Source of the DNA: Vibrio coralliirubri
Lineage (GTDB): Bacteria > Pseudomonadota > Gammaproteobacteria > Enterobacterales > Vibrionaceae
Assembly: GCF_024347375.1 (NCBI RefSeq)
Contig: NZ_AP025471.1
Coordinates: forward strand, 62,001-126,000
Length of the DNA stretch: 64,000 bases
Direction of reading: 5' to 3'
Shown: in pieces, positions 36,969-45,545 of the stretch
How the letters are laid out: the number at the start of each line of letters is the position of its first letter
How positions within the stretch are numbered: position 1 is the first letter of the stretch
The notes under the pieces: generated by a model
The model's input: the letters and a program-made list of their open reading frames with translations, nothing else
Database searches by the model: none
Told to the model about the DNA's origin: nothing
Translations under genes and position numbers: made by a program

Positions 36969-37472
36969 TCAAGGGATCTAAGCATAAGAATGTAATTAGT
37001 CCTTTTTGACTATGGGCCATACAACCAATAACTTTTCGGCATCAAATCTCATGATGCCGTTTTTATAGAAAACTCTTCAGAATGGTAGGAAACAGCTTTA
37101 GTTATAAAAAGAAAGTGGACTGATGGAGACCTTGATTAAGCCAGTTTATAACAACTATACGTTAGCGTTCATAAACTCACTTTTGCCCCAAAATCGTTTA
37201 GAGCCAGTACTCTTTAAGAATCAGGCAGTAGGCGTTTGCCCTACTAAAAGTAATCACTTCCCCCGTACAAAACCTAAAAAATTCTATCTGTTCCGTTAGG
37301 ATTAATGGCCCATAAAATTAATTTATGCAAATAGTTGAATTATCACCGCTTAATCCCCATAAAAGATAAGGACAAAAACGAAAGCTCAAAGGCCACAGAG
37401 AACTCTCTGGCATATTGCTTTCACAAAAAGTTTGAACAATCAAAATCAAACTAATGCTGTAATGGAGTGAAA
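36969..37472. other. 504-base gap before the qat operon
   Basis: It contains one possible 58-codon gene (37123-37299) and otherwise AT-rich sequence. The last 150 bases presumably hold the qat promoter, with the GGAG ribosome site at 37464-37467. Confidence 0.45.
37123..37299 (+). CDS. Possible small ORF (58 aa), doubtful
   Basis: This is an ATG-to-TAG frame of 58 codons starting METLIKPVYNNYT, Lys/Arg-rich and basic at its end. The upstream AAAGTGGA is only a weak ribosome site. I do not recognise it. It may be a remnant or chance; its place just before qatA makes it worth listing. Confidence 0.25.
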   Translation: METLIKPVYNNYTLAFINSLLPQNRLEPVLFKNQAVGVCPTKSNHFPRTKPKKFYLFR

Positions 37473-39236
37473 ATGTGGTCTGATAAAGAATCCTCACTAG
37501 ACTTTTTAAATTTTAGTGAGACAGCCGAATCGATTAAGGATCTAATCACTGAAAAGGAGTTGATGCCTATATCTGTTGGCGTTTTCGGTGACTGGGGCGC
37601 AGGAAAATCAACAATCTTAGAGCTGACCAAAAAAGCAATTTCTGAAGAGAGCCAAGATTATATTCAAGTACATTTCGATGCTTGGATGTATCAAGGTTAT
37701 GACGATGCTAAAGCAGCGCTATTAGAGACAATTGCATCGTCCTTGTTAAAGCAAGCAAAAGGCAACGCCAGCTTGAGCAAAAAGGCTAAAGAATTTGCAG
37801 GACGTGTTGACATCATTAGATCTTTAGGACTTTTGATGGACGGTGGTGCCGCTTTAGCTGGCGTCCCGACCATGGGCGGTTTTCAGAAGTTGATGGGATT
37901 GTTTAGCGGTGGTGAAGATGGCGAACTAGATTTTGGTGATGCTAAGGATGCTGTAGATGGCGCGAAGCAGATAGCTAAAGACAGCAAAGGAATTCTAAAA
38001 TCTAAAAATGCTTTATCACCCCCCAAGGAAATTAAAGAGTTCCGCAAAGCCTACTCAGACTTGTTGAGTGAATTTGATAAACCGCTCATAGTTTATGTCG
38101 ATAACTTGGATCGTTGCTCGCCATTCAATGCCATCTCTACGCTGGAAGCTATACGGCTATTTTTGTTTTTACCAAATACAGCATTCGTGATTGCGGCAGA
38201 CGAAGATATGATTCGCTTAGCTGTTCCGGAATATCATAAGGGTGCTTCACAGCGCCACCAAACAGACTACCTAGATAAATTAATTCAAATCCCAGTACAC
38301 GTTCCAAGACCTGGTACTCTAGAAATCAGAGCTTACCTGATGATGTTGACAGCTCAAGATCATGCCGTTACGAGTGACCAGCTTGAGGGGCTTAGGGAAA
38401 GCCTAGAGCAGTCCCTTCAGCTATCTTGGAAGCAGTCACCCATATCAGTCGATGAGCTTTTGGAGGTTGATAAAGTTCAAGATGTTCAGGGTAAGGACGA
38501 ACTCAGAAGTAAGTTCATCGTGGCCGAACAACTTGCTCCATTGCTCGCAGAGTCCTCCAATATAAATGGGAACCCTCGAATTGTTAAACGCCTTTTAAAT
38601 CAGGTAAAAATGAGAAGAAAAACAGCACTTCGTCGTGGTATGCAGCTGGATGAGAAAACCATTACCAAATTGGTAATATTTGAGCGTTGCTTGGGGACTC
38701 AAGCAACAAACAAACTGTATCAGTTGATTGATGCAGAGAGTGGTTCCCCAAAGATTCTGACTCAATTAGAAGATCCAGAAATTGAATTCGATGATATGGA
38801 TTTACCAGAAGAGTGGAAGCTAGATTTAGCCTTTCTTGACAAGTGGTCGAAGCTACCACCGATGTTTGCAAATGTGAACCTGACCCCAGCGGCATACTTA
38901 AGTAGAGAGAGTATCCCCATGGGCCTAGTGAATGCAGTCATGTCCGGTGCTGCTCAAAAGCTTGTGAAGGATTTGATGAAACAAACTGAAAGACTAAGCC
39001 ATACAAACCAAAATGCGATAGCAGCGACCCCAAGAGAAGACTATTTAGCAGTGATGGATGGACTAATTGAAAACTTCAGGACTGTAAGTGATTGGTCAAA
39101 AGCTCCCCCAGGCATATATGGCGCGAGACTACTAGCTGTTGAAGAGCCTAAATGTAAAAAGGCGCTGCTAACTTACGTGAAGGGACTGCCAAAGCAAAGG
39201 TGGTTGAATGTAATTATCAAGGAATTAGAAAAGTAG
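37473..39236 (+). CDS. qatA: QatA, KAP-family P-loop ATPase
   Basis: QatA is the ATPase of the four-gene Qat anti-phage system. The 587-aa chain belongs to the KAP P-loop NTPases: Walker A GDWGAGKST (about 39-47), then VHFDAWMYQGYDD, which is typical of KAP proteins, and Walker B LIVYVDNLDRCSP (about 201-213). A Gly/Ala-rich stretch near 115-145 (LLMDGGAALAGVPTMGG) may be the membrane-associated insert common in KAP proteins, though it is only weakly hydrophobic. The ATG at 37473 follows GGAG by five bases; a GTG two codons earlier is too close to that site. qatB starts six bases downstream. Confidence 0.9.
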   Translation: MWSDKESSLDFLNFSETAESIKDLITEKELMPISVGVFGDWGAGKSTILELTKKAISEESQDYIQVHFDAWMYQGYDDAKAALLETIASSLLKQAKGNASLSKKAKEFAGRVDIIRSLGLLMDGGAALAGVPTMGGFQKLMGLFSGGEDGELDFGDAKDAVDGAKQIAKDSKGILKSKNALSPPKEIKEFRKAYSDLLSEFDKPLIVYVDNLDRCSPFNAISTLEAIRLFLFLPNTAFVIAADEDMIRLAVPEYHKGASQRHQTDYLDKLIQIPVHVPRPGTLEIRAYLMMLTAQDHAVTSDQLEGLRESLEQSLQLSWKQSPISVDELLEVDKVQDVQGKDELRSKFIVAEQLAPLLAESSNINGNPRIVKRLLNQVKMRRKTALRRGMQLDEKTITKLVIFERCLGTQATNKLYQLIDAESGSPKILTQLEDPEIEFDDMDLPEEWKLDLAFLDKWSKLPPMFANVNLTPAAYLSRESIPMGLVNAVMSGAAQKLVKDLMKQTERLSHTNQNAIAATPREDYLAVMDGLIENFRTVSDWSKAPPGIYGARLLAVEEPKCKKALLTYVKGLPKQRWLNVIIKELEK

Positions 39237-39242
39237 GTATAA

Positions 39243-40100
39243 ATGGGTACTTCAGCATCATCAACTGGCCCTAATAACCAGAGCCCACTCATTCCGTCAT
39301 GGGCTGAACAAAGCCCGCCTGTAACAATTGAGCCCGCTCAAGATACTGGTAGCCCAGACGGGGAAAATCAAGGTGACAAGGAAGTCGACAATGAAAAAGT
39401 TCAGCAGGAAATCGGCAAACCATCTGGTACTGCCAATCCTGCAAACCGTTTTGCAGGAGCTAGAAGAGAATTCGGGAATTATGCCAAGACCGGAGGTTCA
39501 AGCTCTGATCTAAGACGAGCACTAAAGAGTTATTCTAAAAAAGGCTCTGGTGGTGGAAAAACCACAAGCCGAAGATTGGCTAGTGGGATAACGGCTGGTG
39601 CTGGTTTACTTGGTGTGATGCGTGGAGACACTGTTACAGTCAACAACCAAAGCCTTTCCTTAAATGACTTGAAAGGCCTATCCACTGACCAAGCTATTGA
39701 TAGAATTGCTTCACATTTAGCTCCTGATAATGCTGACTCAGACTCTGTGAGAATTGCCTTAGATTACGCGCTGGAAGAAGCCCTACCTGATACCGAAGAT
39801 TTCGATCCAAATAGTTTTACTGAAGAAGTTATCCAACAAGCCATCGGCTGTTATTTAACTGACTTGATTTTCCAAGATGTGGTTGAAGGCATGGGCAGGG
39901 CTTGGTTCCACGTAGAACCTGCTAGCAAGCACCATAGCATGGAAGTTGAGCTAAGGGAGCTTATCAAGGTAATAGCTCAGGAGCAGCTAGACAAGGTCAC
40001 TAATGGCAACCCTAGCAATGTCACCAGAAATAACATTACCAAGATTCAAGCTGATGCCATCGCAATGACAGTTGAAGAATGGGAGAGTTTCGATGACTAA
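39243..40100 (+). CDS. qatB: QatB, Qat system component
   Basis: QatB is the family-specific protein of the Qat system, with no known enzymatic fold. This 285-aa protein begins MGTSASSTGPNNQSPLIPSW, the usual QatB opening, followed by a disordered Pro/Gly/Glu-rich segment (about 20-65), a basic Ser/Gly-rich stretch (KSYSKKGSGGGKTTSRR near 98-114) and a helical C-terminal domain (about 140-285). There is no signal peptide. It lies six bases after qatA and overlaps qatC by eight bases, so translation is coupled. Confidence 0.85.
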   Translation: MGTSASSTGPNNQSPLIPSWAEQSPPVTIEPAQDTGSPDGENQGDKEVDNEKVQQEIGKPSGTANPANRFAGARREFGNYAKTGGSSSDLRRALKSYSKKGSGGGKTTSRRLASGITAGAGLLGVMRGDTVTVNNQSLSLNDLKGLSTDQAIDRIASHLAPDNADSDSVRIALDYALEEALPDTEDFDPNSFTEEVIQQAIGCYLTDLIFQDVVEGMGRAWFHVEPASKHHSMEVELRELIKVIAQEQLDKVTNGNPSNVTRNNITKIQADAIAMTVEEWESFDD

Positions 40101-41427
40101 ATTTTACTTCAATGATAATCCAAACCAACTACCTGAATATTCAGAGTCATGCCACCCAGTTCAACTCTTCCACACTCACGAATATGATGAAAAAAAACAC
40201 AGCTTAGCTTCCAGAGGGCTACTGCAAACAGTAAGAGACTTGGGAGTTGCTGTTGAACCTAAGGCAATTGATTTGATCACAATAGCTTCCGCTGTTACCG
40301 CAGCTGATACTTTTGAGCTAAGAGAAAAGGCAGAGAATGCTTGGTCAAGACAAATGCACCTTCACATCCCAGTAAGTGATCCGAACATATGGGATGCAGA
40401 GGGGGCTCAATTGAGCTCAATTTTGAACTTTCTTACTGGCGATCAATGGATGTTCACTTTTGAGCAGACATCAATGGAAATACCTAAACCTAAGATAAGT
40501 AAGCTGGCTAAATATAAAGCCAAAACTCTTCTAGGAAAAAATGCTGTTTGCCTATTTTCTGGCGGTCTTGATAGTGCTGTTGGTGCCATTGATATCCTTA
40601 ATGGAGAGTCAGACTATAAGCCTCTCTTAGTAAGTCACGCCTATCGTGGAGATGGTGCAAAACAAGAACAAATTAAAACTTTGTTATCTTCGCCATTTGC
40701 AGAACTCTCCTATTCAATCTCTCCTCACATCACTAAATTTTGTGAAGGCAAAACTGACATAAGTATGCGAGGAAGAAGCTTTAATTTCTTGGCGATGGCC
40801 GTATTGGGTATTTCCGCACTAAGAAGTGCTAACAGTGATGCCAGTATTAAAACCATTATCGTTCCTGAAAATGGCTATATCTCTATCAACCCGCCGCTAA
40901 CTAGAAGGCGAATAGGAAGCCACAGTACGAGAACTACGCATCCGAACTTCTTGCAGAGATTGGAAGAATTGCTGACGCGTATAGGTTTTGACGTCAAATT
41001 CGTAAACCCTTATCAGTTTAAAACAAAGGGCGAGATGCTGGCTGAGTGCGTTGACCAAAACGCTATCAAAAAAGCCGTACCGCTAAGCGTTTCATGCAGT
41101 CACTGGCACAGAGAGCATATACAATGTGGGCACTGCGTACCTTGTCTAATTAGAAGAGCATCAGTGCATCATGCTGGCTTTGATGATGATGCACCATATA
41201 AAACAAAGCGATTGAAAACACTAGTTAAAGAAAAGGGTACAAGAGACGACCTACAAGCTGTTCAAACCGCCATTATCCGGTTGAAGCAAACCAATAGTTA
41301 CAAATCTTGGTTACGGAAATCTGGTCCCATCCCACTAGATAAGTCTGTACGTAATGCTTTGGAGGCAATGATTAAGCGTGGTTTGATGGAAGTTGAAGTG
41401 TTTATAGAGGCAAACAAAACATCATGA
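40093..41427 (+). CDS. qatC: QatC, QueC-like protein
   Basis: QatC resembles QueC, the 7-cyano-7-deazaguanine synthase, but serves phage defence. This 444-aa protein has an N-terminal extension of about 150 residues, then the PP-loop ATPase signature LFSGGLDSAVG (about 153-163), and a C-terminal zinc site made of a Cys (SVSCSHWHRE) and CGHCVPC (about 338-356). Both the nucleotide and the metal motifs are intact. I use the ATG at 40093 inside the qatB stop region, with GGGAG ahead; the frame is open to 40072. It overlaps qatD by four bases. Confidence 0.88.
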   Translation: MTKFYFNDNPNQLPEYSESCHPVQLFHTHEYDEKKHSLASRGLLQTVRDLGVAVEPKAIDLITIASAVTAADTFELREKAENAWSRQMHLHIPVSDPNIWDAEGAQLSSILNFLTGDQWMFTFEQTSMEIPKPKISKLAKYKAKTLLGKNAVCLFSGGLDSAVGAIDILNGESDYKPLLVSHAYRGDGAKQEQIKTLLSSPFAELSYSISPHITKFCEGKTDISMRGRSFNFLAMAVLGISALRSANSDASIKTIIVPENGYISINPPLTRRRIGSHSTRTTHPNFLQRLEELLTRIGFDVKFVNPYQFKTKGEMLAECVDQNAIKKAVPLSVSCSHWHREHIQCGHCVPCLIRRASVHHAGFDDDAPYKTKRLKTLVKEKGTRDDLQAVQTAIIRLKQTNSYKSWLRKSGPIPLDKSVRNALEAMIKRGLMEVEVFIEANKTS

Positions 41428-42155
41428 TGGATTTGCATTGCCACGTTGACCTATACCCCGAGCATGAGAAAGTATTGGATGACATTGAGCGTTCAAATTA
41501 TTACGTATTATCTGTAACAACAGTGCCTTCAGCCTTCGAAGGCACTGTTAATCTTACAAAAGGACTTAAGCACTGCAAAACTGCTTTGGGGTTACATCCT
41601 CAACTAGCTCATTTAAGGAAGAATGAACTACCAGTTTTCGATCGACTTATAGAGAAAACTAAATATATTGGTGAGATCGGACTAGATGGCTCAAAAGGCT
41701 GGAGAGAGCATTTTGATGATCAATTACTTGTTTTTAGTCACATTTTAAAAAAATGTGAGTCATTCAATGATAAAATTTTGACCATTCATAGCCTAAATGC
41801 AGTTGAAGAAACACTACTTTGTCTCCAAGAGCACCCCAACGCAGGTACGTCAATATTGCACTGGTTCTTGGGAACAAAAAAACAGCTGTTAAAAGCGGTT
41901 GAGCTAGGTTGCTATTTCTCTATAGGTCCAGCCATGCTGGCCTCTGCCCGAGGAAAACGAATCGTATCTTGGATACCACGACAAAAAGTGCTGTTGGAGA
42001 CAGATGGACCGTTTGCAAAAGTCTCAGGGCAAGTATTGTTCCCCTCAGATGTTGATAGAGTAATTCAACACCTTTCTGAGGAATGGGAATTGCCATACTC
42101 AGATGTAATTAAACAGTTGAAGAATAATTTACGCATATTGCTTACCGCTAAATAG
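41424..42155 (+). CDS. qatD: QatD, TatD-like nuclease
   Basis: QatD is the TatD-family metal-dependent hydrolase of the Qat system, probably a DNase. The 243-aa chain keeps the TatD ligands: LHCHVDLY (two His near 5-7), GEIGLDG (Glu near 80), TIHSLNA (His), LHWFLG (His) and LLETDGPF (Asp near 193). The start overlaps the qatC stop as ATGATG, and either Met is possible. It is the last gene of the operon; 175 bases later the decayed ackA tail begins. Confidence 0.9.
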   Translation: MMDLHCHVDLYPEHEKVLDDIERSNYYVLSVTTVPSAFEGTVNLTKGLKHCKTALGLHPQLAHLRKNELPVFDRLIEKTKYIGEIGLDGSKGWREHFDDQLLVFSHILKKCESFNDKILTIHSLNAVEETLLCLQEHPNAGTSILHWFLGTKKQLLKAVELGCYFSIGPAMLASARGKRIVSWIPRQKVLLETDGPFAKVSGQVLFPSDVDRVIQHLSEEWELPYSDVIKQLKNNLRILLTAK

Positions 42156-42330
42156 TGCCCCAAGGTCGAGTTTGATGCCTTTGTGATCATAGGGCGCTTA
42201 AATCCTAGATCTGGACATTTCATTAAGTAACTTTGCAATACTAAAATTTATCCGTATAAAGCTAAATTAGTAGATTGTCTAACACTGAATTGTCCAAACC
42301 TGTCTTAATAGGTGCGATTATAATAGCTTG

Positions 42331-42414
42331 CCAACCAACGAAGAACTCGTTTTTGCTCAACAGTTGGTAGAACTATCTGTAATAGAGTCTGAGAAAACCA
42401 GATAATGAAAAGCG
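42331..42414 (+). pseudogene. Decayed copy of the ackA 3' end
   Basis: This segment matches the end of ackA (33987-34069) at about 88%: it reads PTNEELVFAQQLVEL where ackA has PTNEEFVIAQQSVEL. A one-base insertion then shifts the frame and removes the stop. Nothing of ackA upstream of this point is present. The substitutions resemble divergence between species rather than a recent duplication within this genome. Confidence 0.85.
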
Positions 42415-42427
42415 AGCCCAAGTGGCT
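42415..42427 (+). repeat. Target-site duplication, IS copy 2 left
   Basis: AGCCCAAGTGGCT, the same 13 bases as at copy 1, repeated exactly at 43855-43867. Confidence 0.92.
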
Positions 42428-43854
42428 TAATGCCGATCAGTTAAGTAAAAAAGACTGGTTGAACGATCCTCCAAGGATGTCAAAATCCGAGTGTTTCTTT
42501 AACACTCGGATTTTTTATGTTTCTTAGACAAGCCCTTAATCAAGTCCATAACTTCTCTCCAGAACAGCTCTCAGGGTTATCAGACCTGCTGTCCCCGGAA
42601 CTCGTCGAACAGTGCCTCCAAGAATCTGGGGTTGCGACTATTCGAAAGCGCAGGTTACCAATGGAAATGATGGTTTGGAGTGTTTTAGGGATGTCCCTTT
42701 ACCGTCATTTATCGATGGATAAAGTAGTCTCGCAACTTGATATTCTCCTACCGGGTAAGAAGCCATTCGTCGCACCTAGCGCTGTCATACAGGCACGTCA
42801 CCGACTTGGTTCCGACGTTATGGAAGCCGTGTTCAATCACACTCAACGACTTTGGCACCGCAAGACTCCTCATCCCGATTGGCATGGGTTAACACTTCAT
42901 GCTGTAGATGGTGTTGTGTGGAGAACACCAGACACTAAAAGTAATGATGAGCATTTTAGTAGAACAGGCAATAAAACAACGATATCTGACTACCCTCAAG
43001 TGAGAATGGTCTGCCATATGGAGCTGACCAGTCATTTACTCAACAGCGCTTCATTCGACTCAGTATCTAAAAGTGAAGTCGACCTTACGATCCCGCTTAT
43101 TGAACAATCTCCCTCAAACAGCTTAACTATTTTTGACCGCGGATTTTACGCCTTGGGCTTACTGCATAAATGGCAAACCAGTGGCGATGAAAAACATTGG
43201 CTGCTCCCATTAAGAAAAGGGGCTCAATACACTGTGTTATCGAAGGTAGGCCGAGGACAAGAGCTCGTTGAGCTCAAGCTATCACCTCAAGCTCAAAAGA
43301 AGTGGGTTGATGCCCCCAAAACTCTCCAAGCTCGTTTAATCACAAAGACGATTAAAGGAAAAGAAGTCCGACTATTAACGTCAATGATAGACACGATGAA
43401 ATATCCTGGTGCTGATATCGCCGAACTATATAGCCATCGTTGGGAAATAGAGTTGGGGTATCGTGAGATGAAGCAATACATGCTTCAGAACCAACTTACG
43501 TTAAGAAGCAAAAAGCCAGAGTTAGTGAATCAAGAGCTTTGGGGAATGCTGGTTGCTTACAATCTACTGCGGTTCATGATGTGTCAAATGGCCTATCATC
43601 AGAAGTCAGTGATGCCTTATCAAATCGGCTTTAAACAGGCTTCATTATTCCTTGTTGGACAGCTTCAATTATTACCAGCGGTCGCACCGGGACGAATCCC
43701 AGAAGTAATAAACTACATACTGGATATGTCAGAAAGCTTTGTTTTACCTGAGAGGCGAGAACGAAGTTACCCAAGAGCAGTAAAAAAGAGGCCTTGTCGC
43801 TATGCGACAAGGCCTCCAAGAAGACGCTAAACGATGCTTAACTTACAAGCATTA
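42428..43854 (+). mobile_element. IS4-family insertion sequence, copy 2 (1427 bp)
   Basis: It has the same length, ends and orientation as copy 1, offset by 8345 bases. It sits in the loop of a second copy of the ackA-type terminator: left arm AAAAGCG at 42408-42414, right arm and six T at 43868-43876. The protein it encodes is identical to that of copy 1. The hairpin abutting the transposase start is repeated at 42482-42516. Confidence 0.95.
42517..43830 (+). CDS. IS4-family transposase (copy 2)
   Basis: This 437-aa DDE transposase is identical to that at 34172-35485, with the same Asp, Asp and Y-R-E-K signature residues. There is no frameshift or stop, so both copies could be active. The identity implies recent transposition or gene conversion. 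Confidence 0.95.
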   Translation: MFLRQALNQVHNFSPEQLSGLSDLLSPELVEQCLQESGVATIRKRRLPMEMMVWSVLGMSLYRHLSMDKVVSQLDILLPGKKPFVAPSAVIQARHRLGSDVMEAVFNHTQRLWHRKTPHPDWHGLTLHAVDGVVWRTPDTKSNDEHFSRTGNKTTISDYPQVRMVCHMELTSHLLNSASFDSVSKSEVDLTIPLIEQSPSNSLTIFDRGFYALGLLHKWQTSGDEKHWLLPLRKGAQYTVLSKVGRGQELVELKLSPQAQKKWVDAPKTLQARLITKTIKGKEVRLLTSMIDTMKYPGADIAELYSHRWEIELGYREMKQYMLQNQLTLRSKKPELVNQELWGMLVAYNLLRFMMCQMAYHQKSVMPYQIGFKQASLFLVGQLQLLPAVAPGRIPEVINYILDMSESFVLPERRERSYPRAVKKRPCRYATRPPRRR

Positions 43855-43867
43855 AGCCCAAGTGGCT
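43855..43867 (+). repeat. Target-site duplication, IS copy 2 right
   Basis: AGCCCAAGTGGCT, followed by CGC and six T, the right half of the split terminator. Confidence 0.92.
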
Positions 43868-43995
43868 CGCTTTTTTGTGTCTAGTAAAGATGCGTCTGAA
43901 CGTTTTAACAGGGGGGTAGCCTATAAGGCGTTCGTCAAACAGTTTTAGAACAGAGCTTCAATTGCGACTCATCGGGTGCTCTGGAAGCGCTAAGG

Positions 43996-44211
43996 TTATT
44001 TCGTCCCTGAGCGGTAGTTTGGATCTGTCCAGCATCGAGGTAACTCTTCCCCTGACATAAACATCAGTTCGGATTTTTTAAACATCTCAGGGTCTTGCTG
44101 TTCTTCACCTGCTTGAAACCGACCTTCGATACTGTCTTGAAATAAGTTGGTTAATTTGGTCATTTCAGTTACATCAACGAGGTCACCGCTCTTTTTCTCT
44201 TTTAGAAACAT
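43996..44211 (-). CDS. Small hypothetical protein (71 aa)
   Basis: This is a 71-aa soluble protein starting MFLKEKKSGDLVDV. A GAGG ribosome site precedes the ATG by about nine bases. The C-terminal SGEELPRCWTDPNYR looks like a conserved motif of a small proteobacterial family that I cannot name with certainty. It lies outside the IS-bounded block, divergent from the cysteine synthase-like gene. Confidence 0.65.
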   Translation of the reverse strand: MFLKEKKSGDLVDVTEMTKLTNLFQDSIEGRFQAGEEQQDPEMFKKSELMFMSGEELPRCWTDPNYRSGTK

Positions 44212-44381
44212 TTTTTTGCCCTCAATCTAATCGGTCACCCCTAATTATAATTGTTATTTGGAAAATGAGCGTCTTTTCAATTTCGGCACTTCTTGACTAA
44301 GCAGACCCCAGAGCTACGCTTATGATCATCGACAACCCAATCGATGAACACACTTTTCCTCAAAAAATAAATGGAGTCGCG

Positions 44382-45431
44382 ATGTCATCTGCCCATATTG
44401 CAAACAATCTCAGTGAACTGATTGGCGATACCGATCTTGTTAGAATCAACAGTCTTTCAGAGATATCAGGTTGTGAGATTCTTATTAAGTGCGAACACCA
44501 GAACCCGGGTGGTTCGATTAAAGATAGAGCGGCACTTCAGTTGGTTATGGATGCAATAGAAGCCGGTAAGCTTAAGCCGGGAATGACAATCGTCGAAGGC
44601 ACTGCTGGTAATACGGGAATAGGCCTTGCTCTAGTCGCTAAATCCCTCGGTTACAAAATGTTGGTGGTAATGCCAAAAGGGCAGGCACAAGAGAAAGAGC
44701 GTATGATCTCGCTTTATAACGCTGAACTGTTATTGGTCGACCCTTGTCCTTTTGCAAACCCTGAACACTTTTACCACACGGCTAAACGGATCGGTGTCGA
44801 AAATGAAGATTATTGGTGGGCAGATCAGTTCGAAAATCTCAGTAATTATCGAGCGCACTATTTAAATACTGGACCGGAAATATGGCAGCAAACCCAAGGG
44901 AATATTGATGCTCTAGTTTCTGTGGTAGGGACTGGTGGAACCATTGCCGGAAACTCACATTATCTATCTGAGCAGAAACCCAATCTCGAAACTTGGTTAG
45001 TTGACCCAAATGGGTCTGGCATTTATTCGTTTCTACGTAATGGACACTATCAATCAACGGGAAGTTCGTTCACGGAAGGGATAGGGATCATGCGAACGGT
45101 TGAAAATTTCAGGCAGGCAAAAATCAATCGTGCAATCACGCTTCCCGATCAGGATTTGGTGACGATATCCCGAGTTGTTGCGGAGCATGACGGTATTCTT
45201 CTAGGGAGCAGTTCGTCATTGAACGTAGCTGGTGCACTATACGCTGCGGCTAGAATGGGGAAAGGGAAAACCATCGTTACATTTAGCTGTGACCTTGCTG
45301 AGCGGTCGTATTCGAAGCTGCACAACGAAGCGTTTCTGAAAGAAAAAGAGATACAGCTTAATAAAGAAAACCTTTCTCAACTATGGGCGCGTTATCAAGC
45401 AGAAGATGGCAGCATGGTTGTCAACGTATAG
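44382..45431 (+). CDS. Cysteine synthase-family PLP enzyme
   Basis: This fold-type II PLP enzyme of 349 aa probably makes cysteine or a related beta-substituted amino acid. PGGSIKDRAA near 43-52 holds the PLP Lys, EGTAGNTGIG near 74-83 is the substrate loop, and VVGTGGTIAG near 185-194 binds the PLP phosphate. The TAGNTGIG form and the insert FANPEHFYHTAKRI place it in the branch of longer CysK-like proteins rather than classic CysK or CysM. The ATG at 44382 has a GGAG site six bases ahead; an ATG 60 bases upstream is less likely. Substrate is uncertain. Confidence 0.82.
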   Translation: MSSAHIANNLSELIGDTDLVRINSLSEISGCEILIKCEHQNPGGSIKDRAALQLVMDAIEAGKLKPGMTIVEGTAGNTGIGLALVAKSLGYKMLVVMPKGQAQEKERMISLYNAELLLVDPCPFANPEHFYHTAKRIGVENEDYWWADQFENLSNYRAHYLNTGPEIWQQTQGNIDALVSVVGTGGTIAGNSHYLSEQKPNLETWLVDPNGSGIYSFLRNGHYQSTGSSFTEGIGIMRTVENFRQAKINRAITLPDQDLVTISRVVAEHDGILLGSSSSLNVAGALYAAARMGKGKTIVTFSCDLAERSYSKLHNEAFLKEKEIQLNKENLSQLWARYQAEDGSMVVNV

Positions 45432-45473
45432 TCGCTTTAAGTTAGTAACAGACCAGTGGTCTGCCAGCTCTTT

Positions 45474-45542
45474 CGTTAGCGCTGAATATCCGTTAGCGCT
45501 AAGCATCCGGTTAGAGCTAAACATACATTAGCGCCAAATCCG
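45474..45542 (+). repeat. 17-bp degenerate tandem repeat, 4 copies
   Basis: The units are CGTTAGCGCTGAATATC, CGTTAGCGCTAAGCATC, CGGTTAGAGCTAAACATA (18 bp) and CATTAGCGCCAAATCCG, between two convergent genes. Just before them a palindrome (CAGACCAGTGGTCTG, 45449-45463) occupies the terminator position. Confidence 0.75.
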
Positions 45543-45545
45543 GCA

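Noticed and set aside
34037..43876. Integrase or other recombinase of an active island
   Set aside because: Apart from the two IS4-type transposases, no integrase, excisionase or mobilisation gene is present, so I do not call this a functional integrative element.
43877..43995. Integron attC-like sequence after IS copy 2
   Set aside because: The CCTATAAGGCGTT stretch recalls Vibrio attC sites, but the paired core sites are not there and no cassette array follows.
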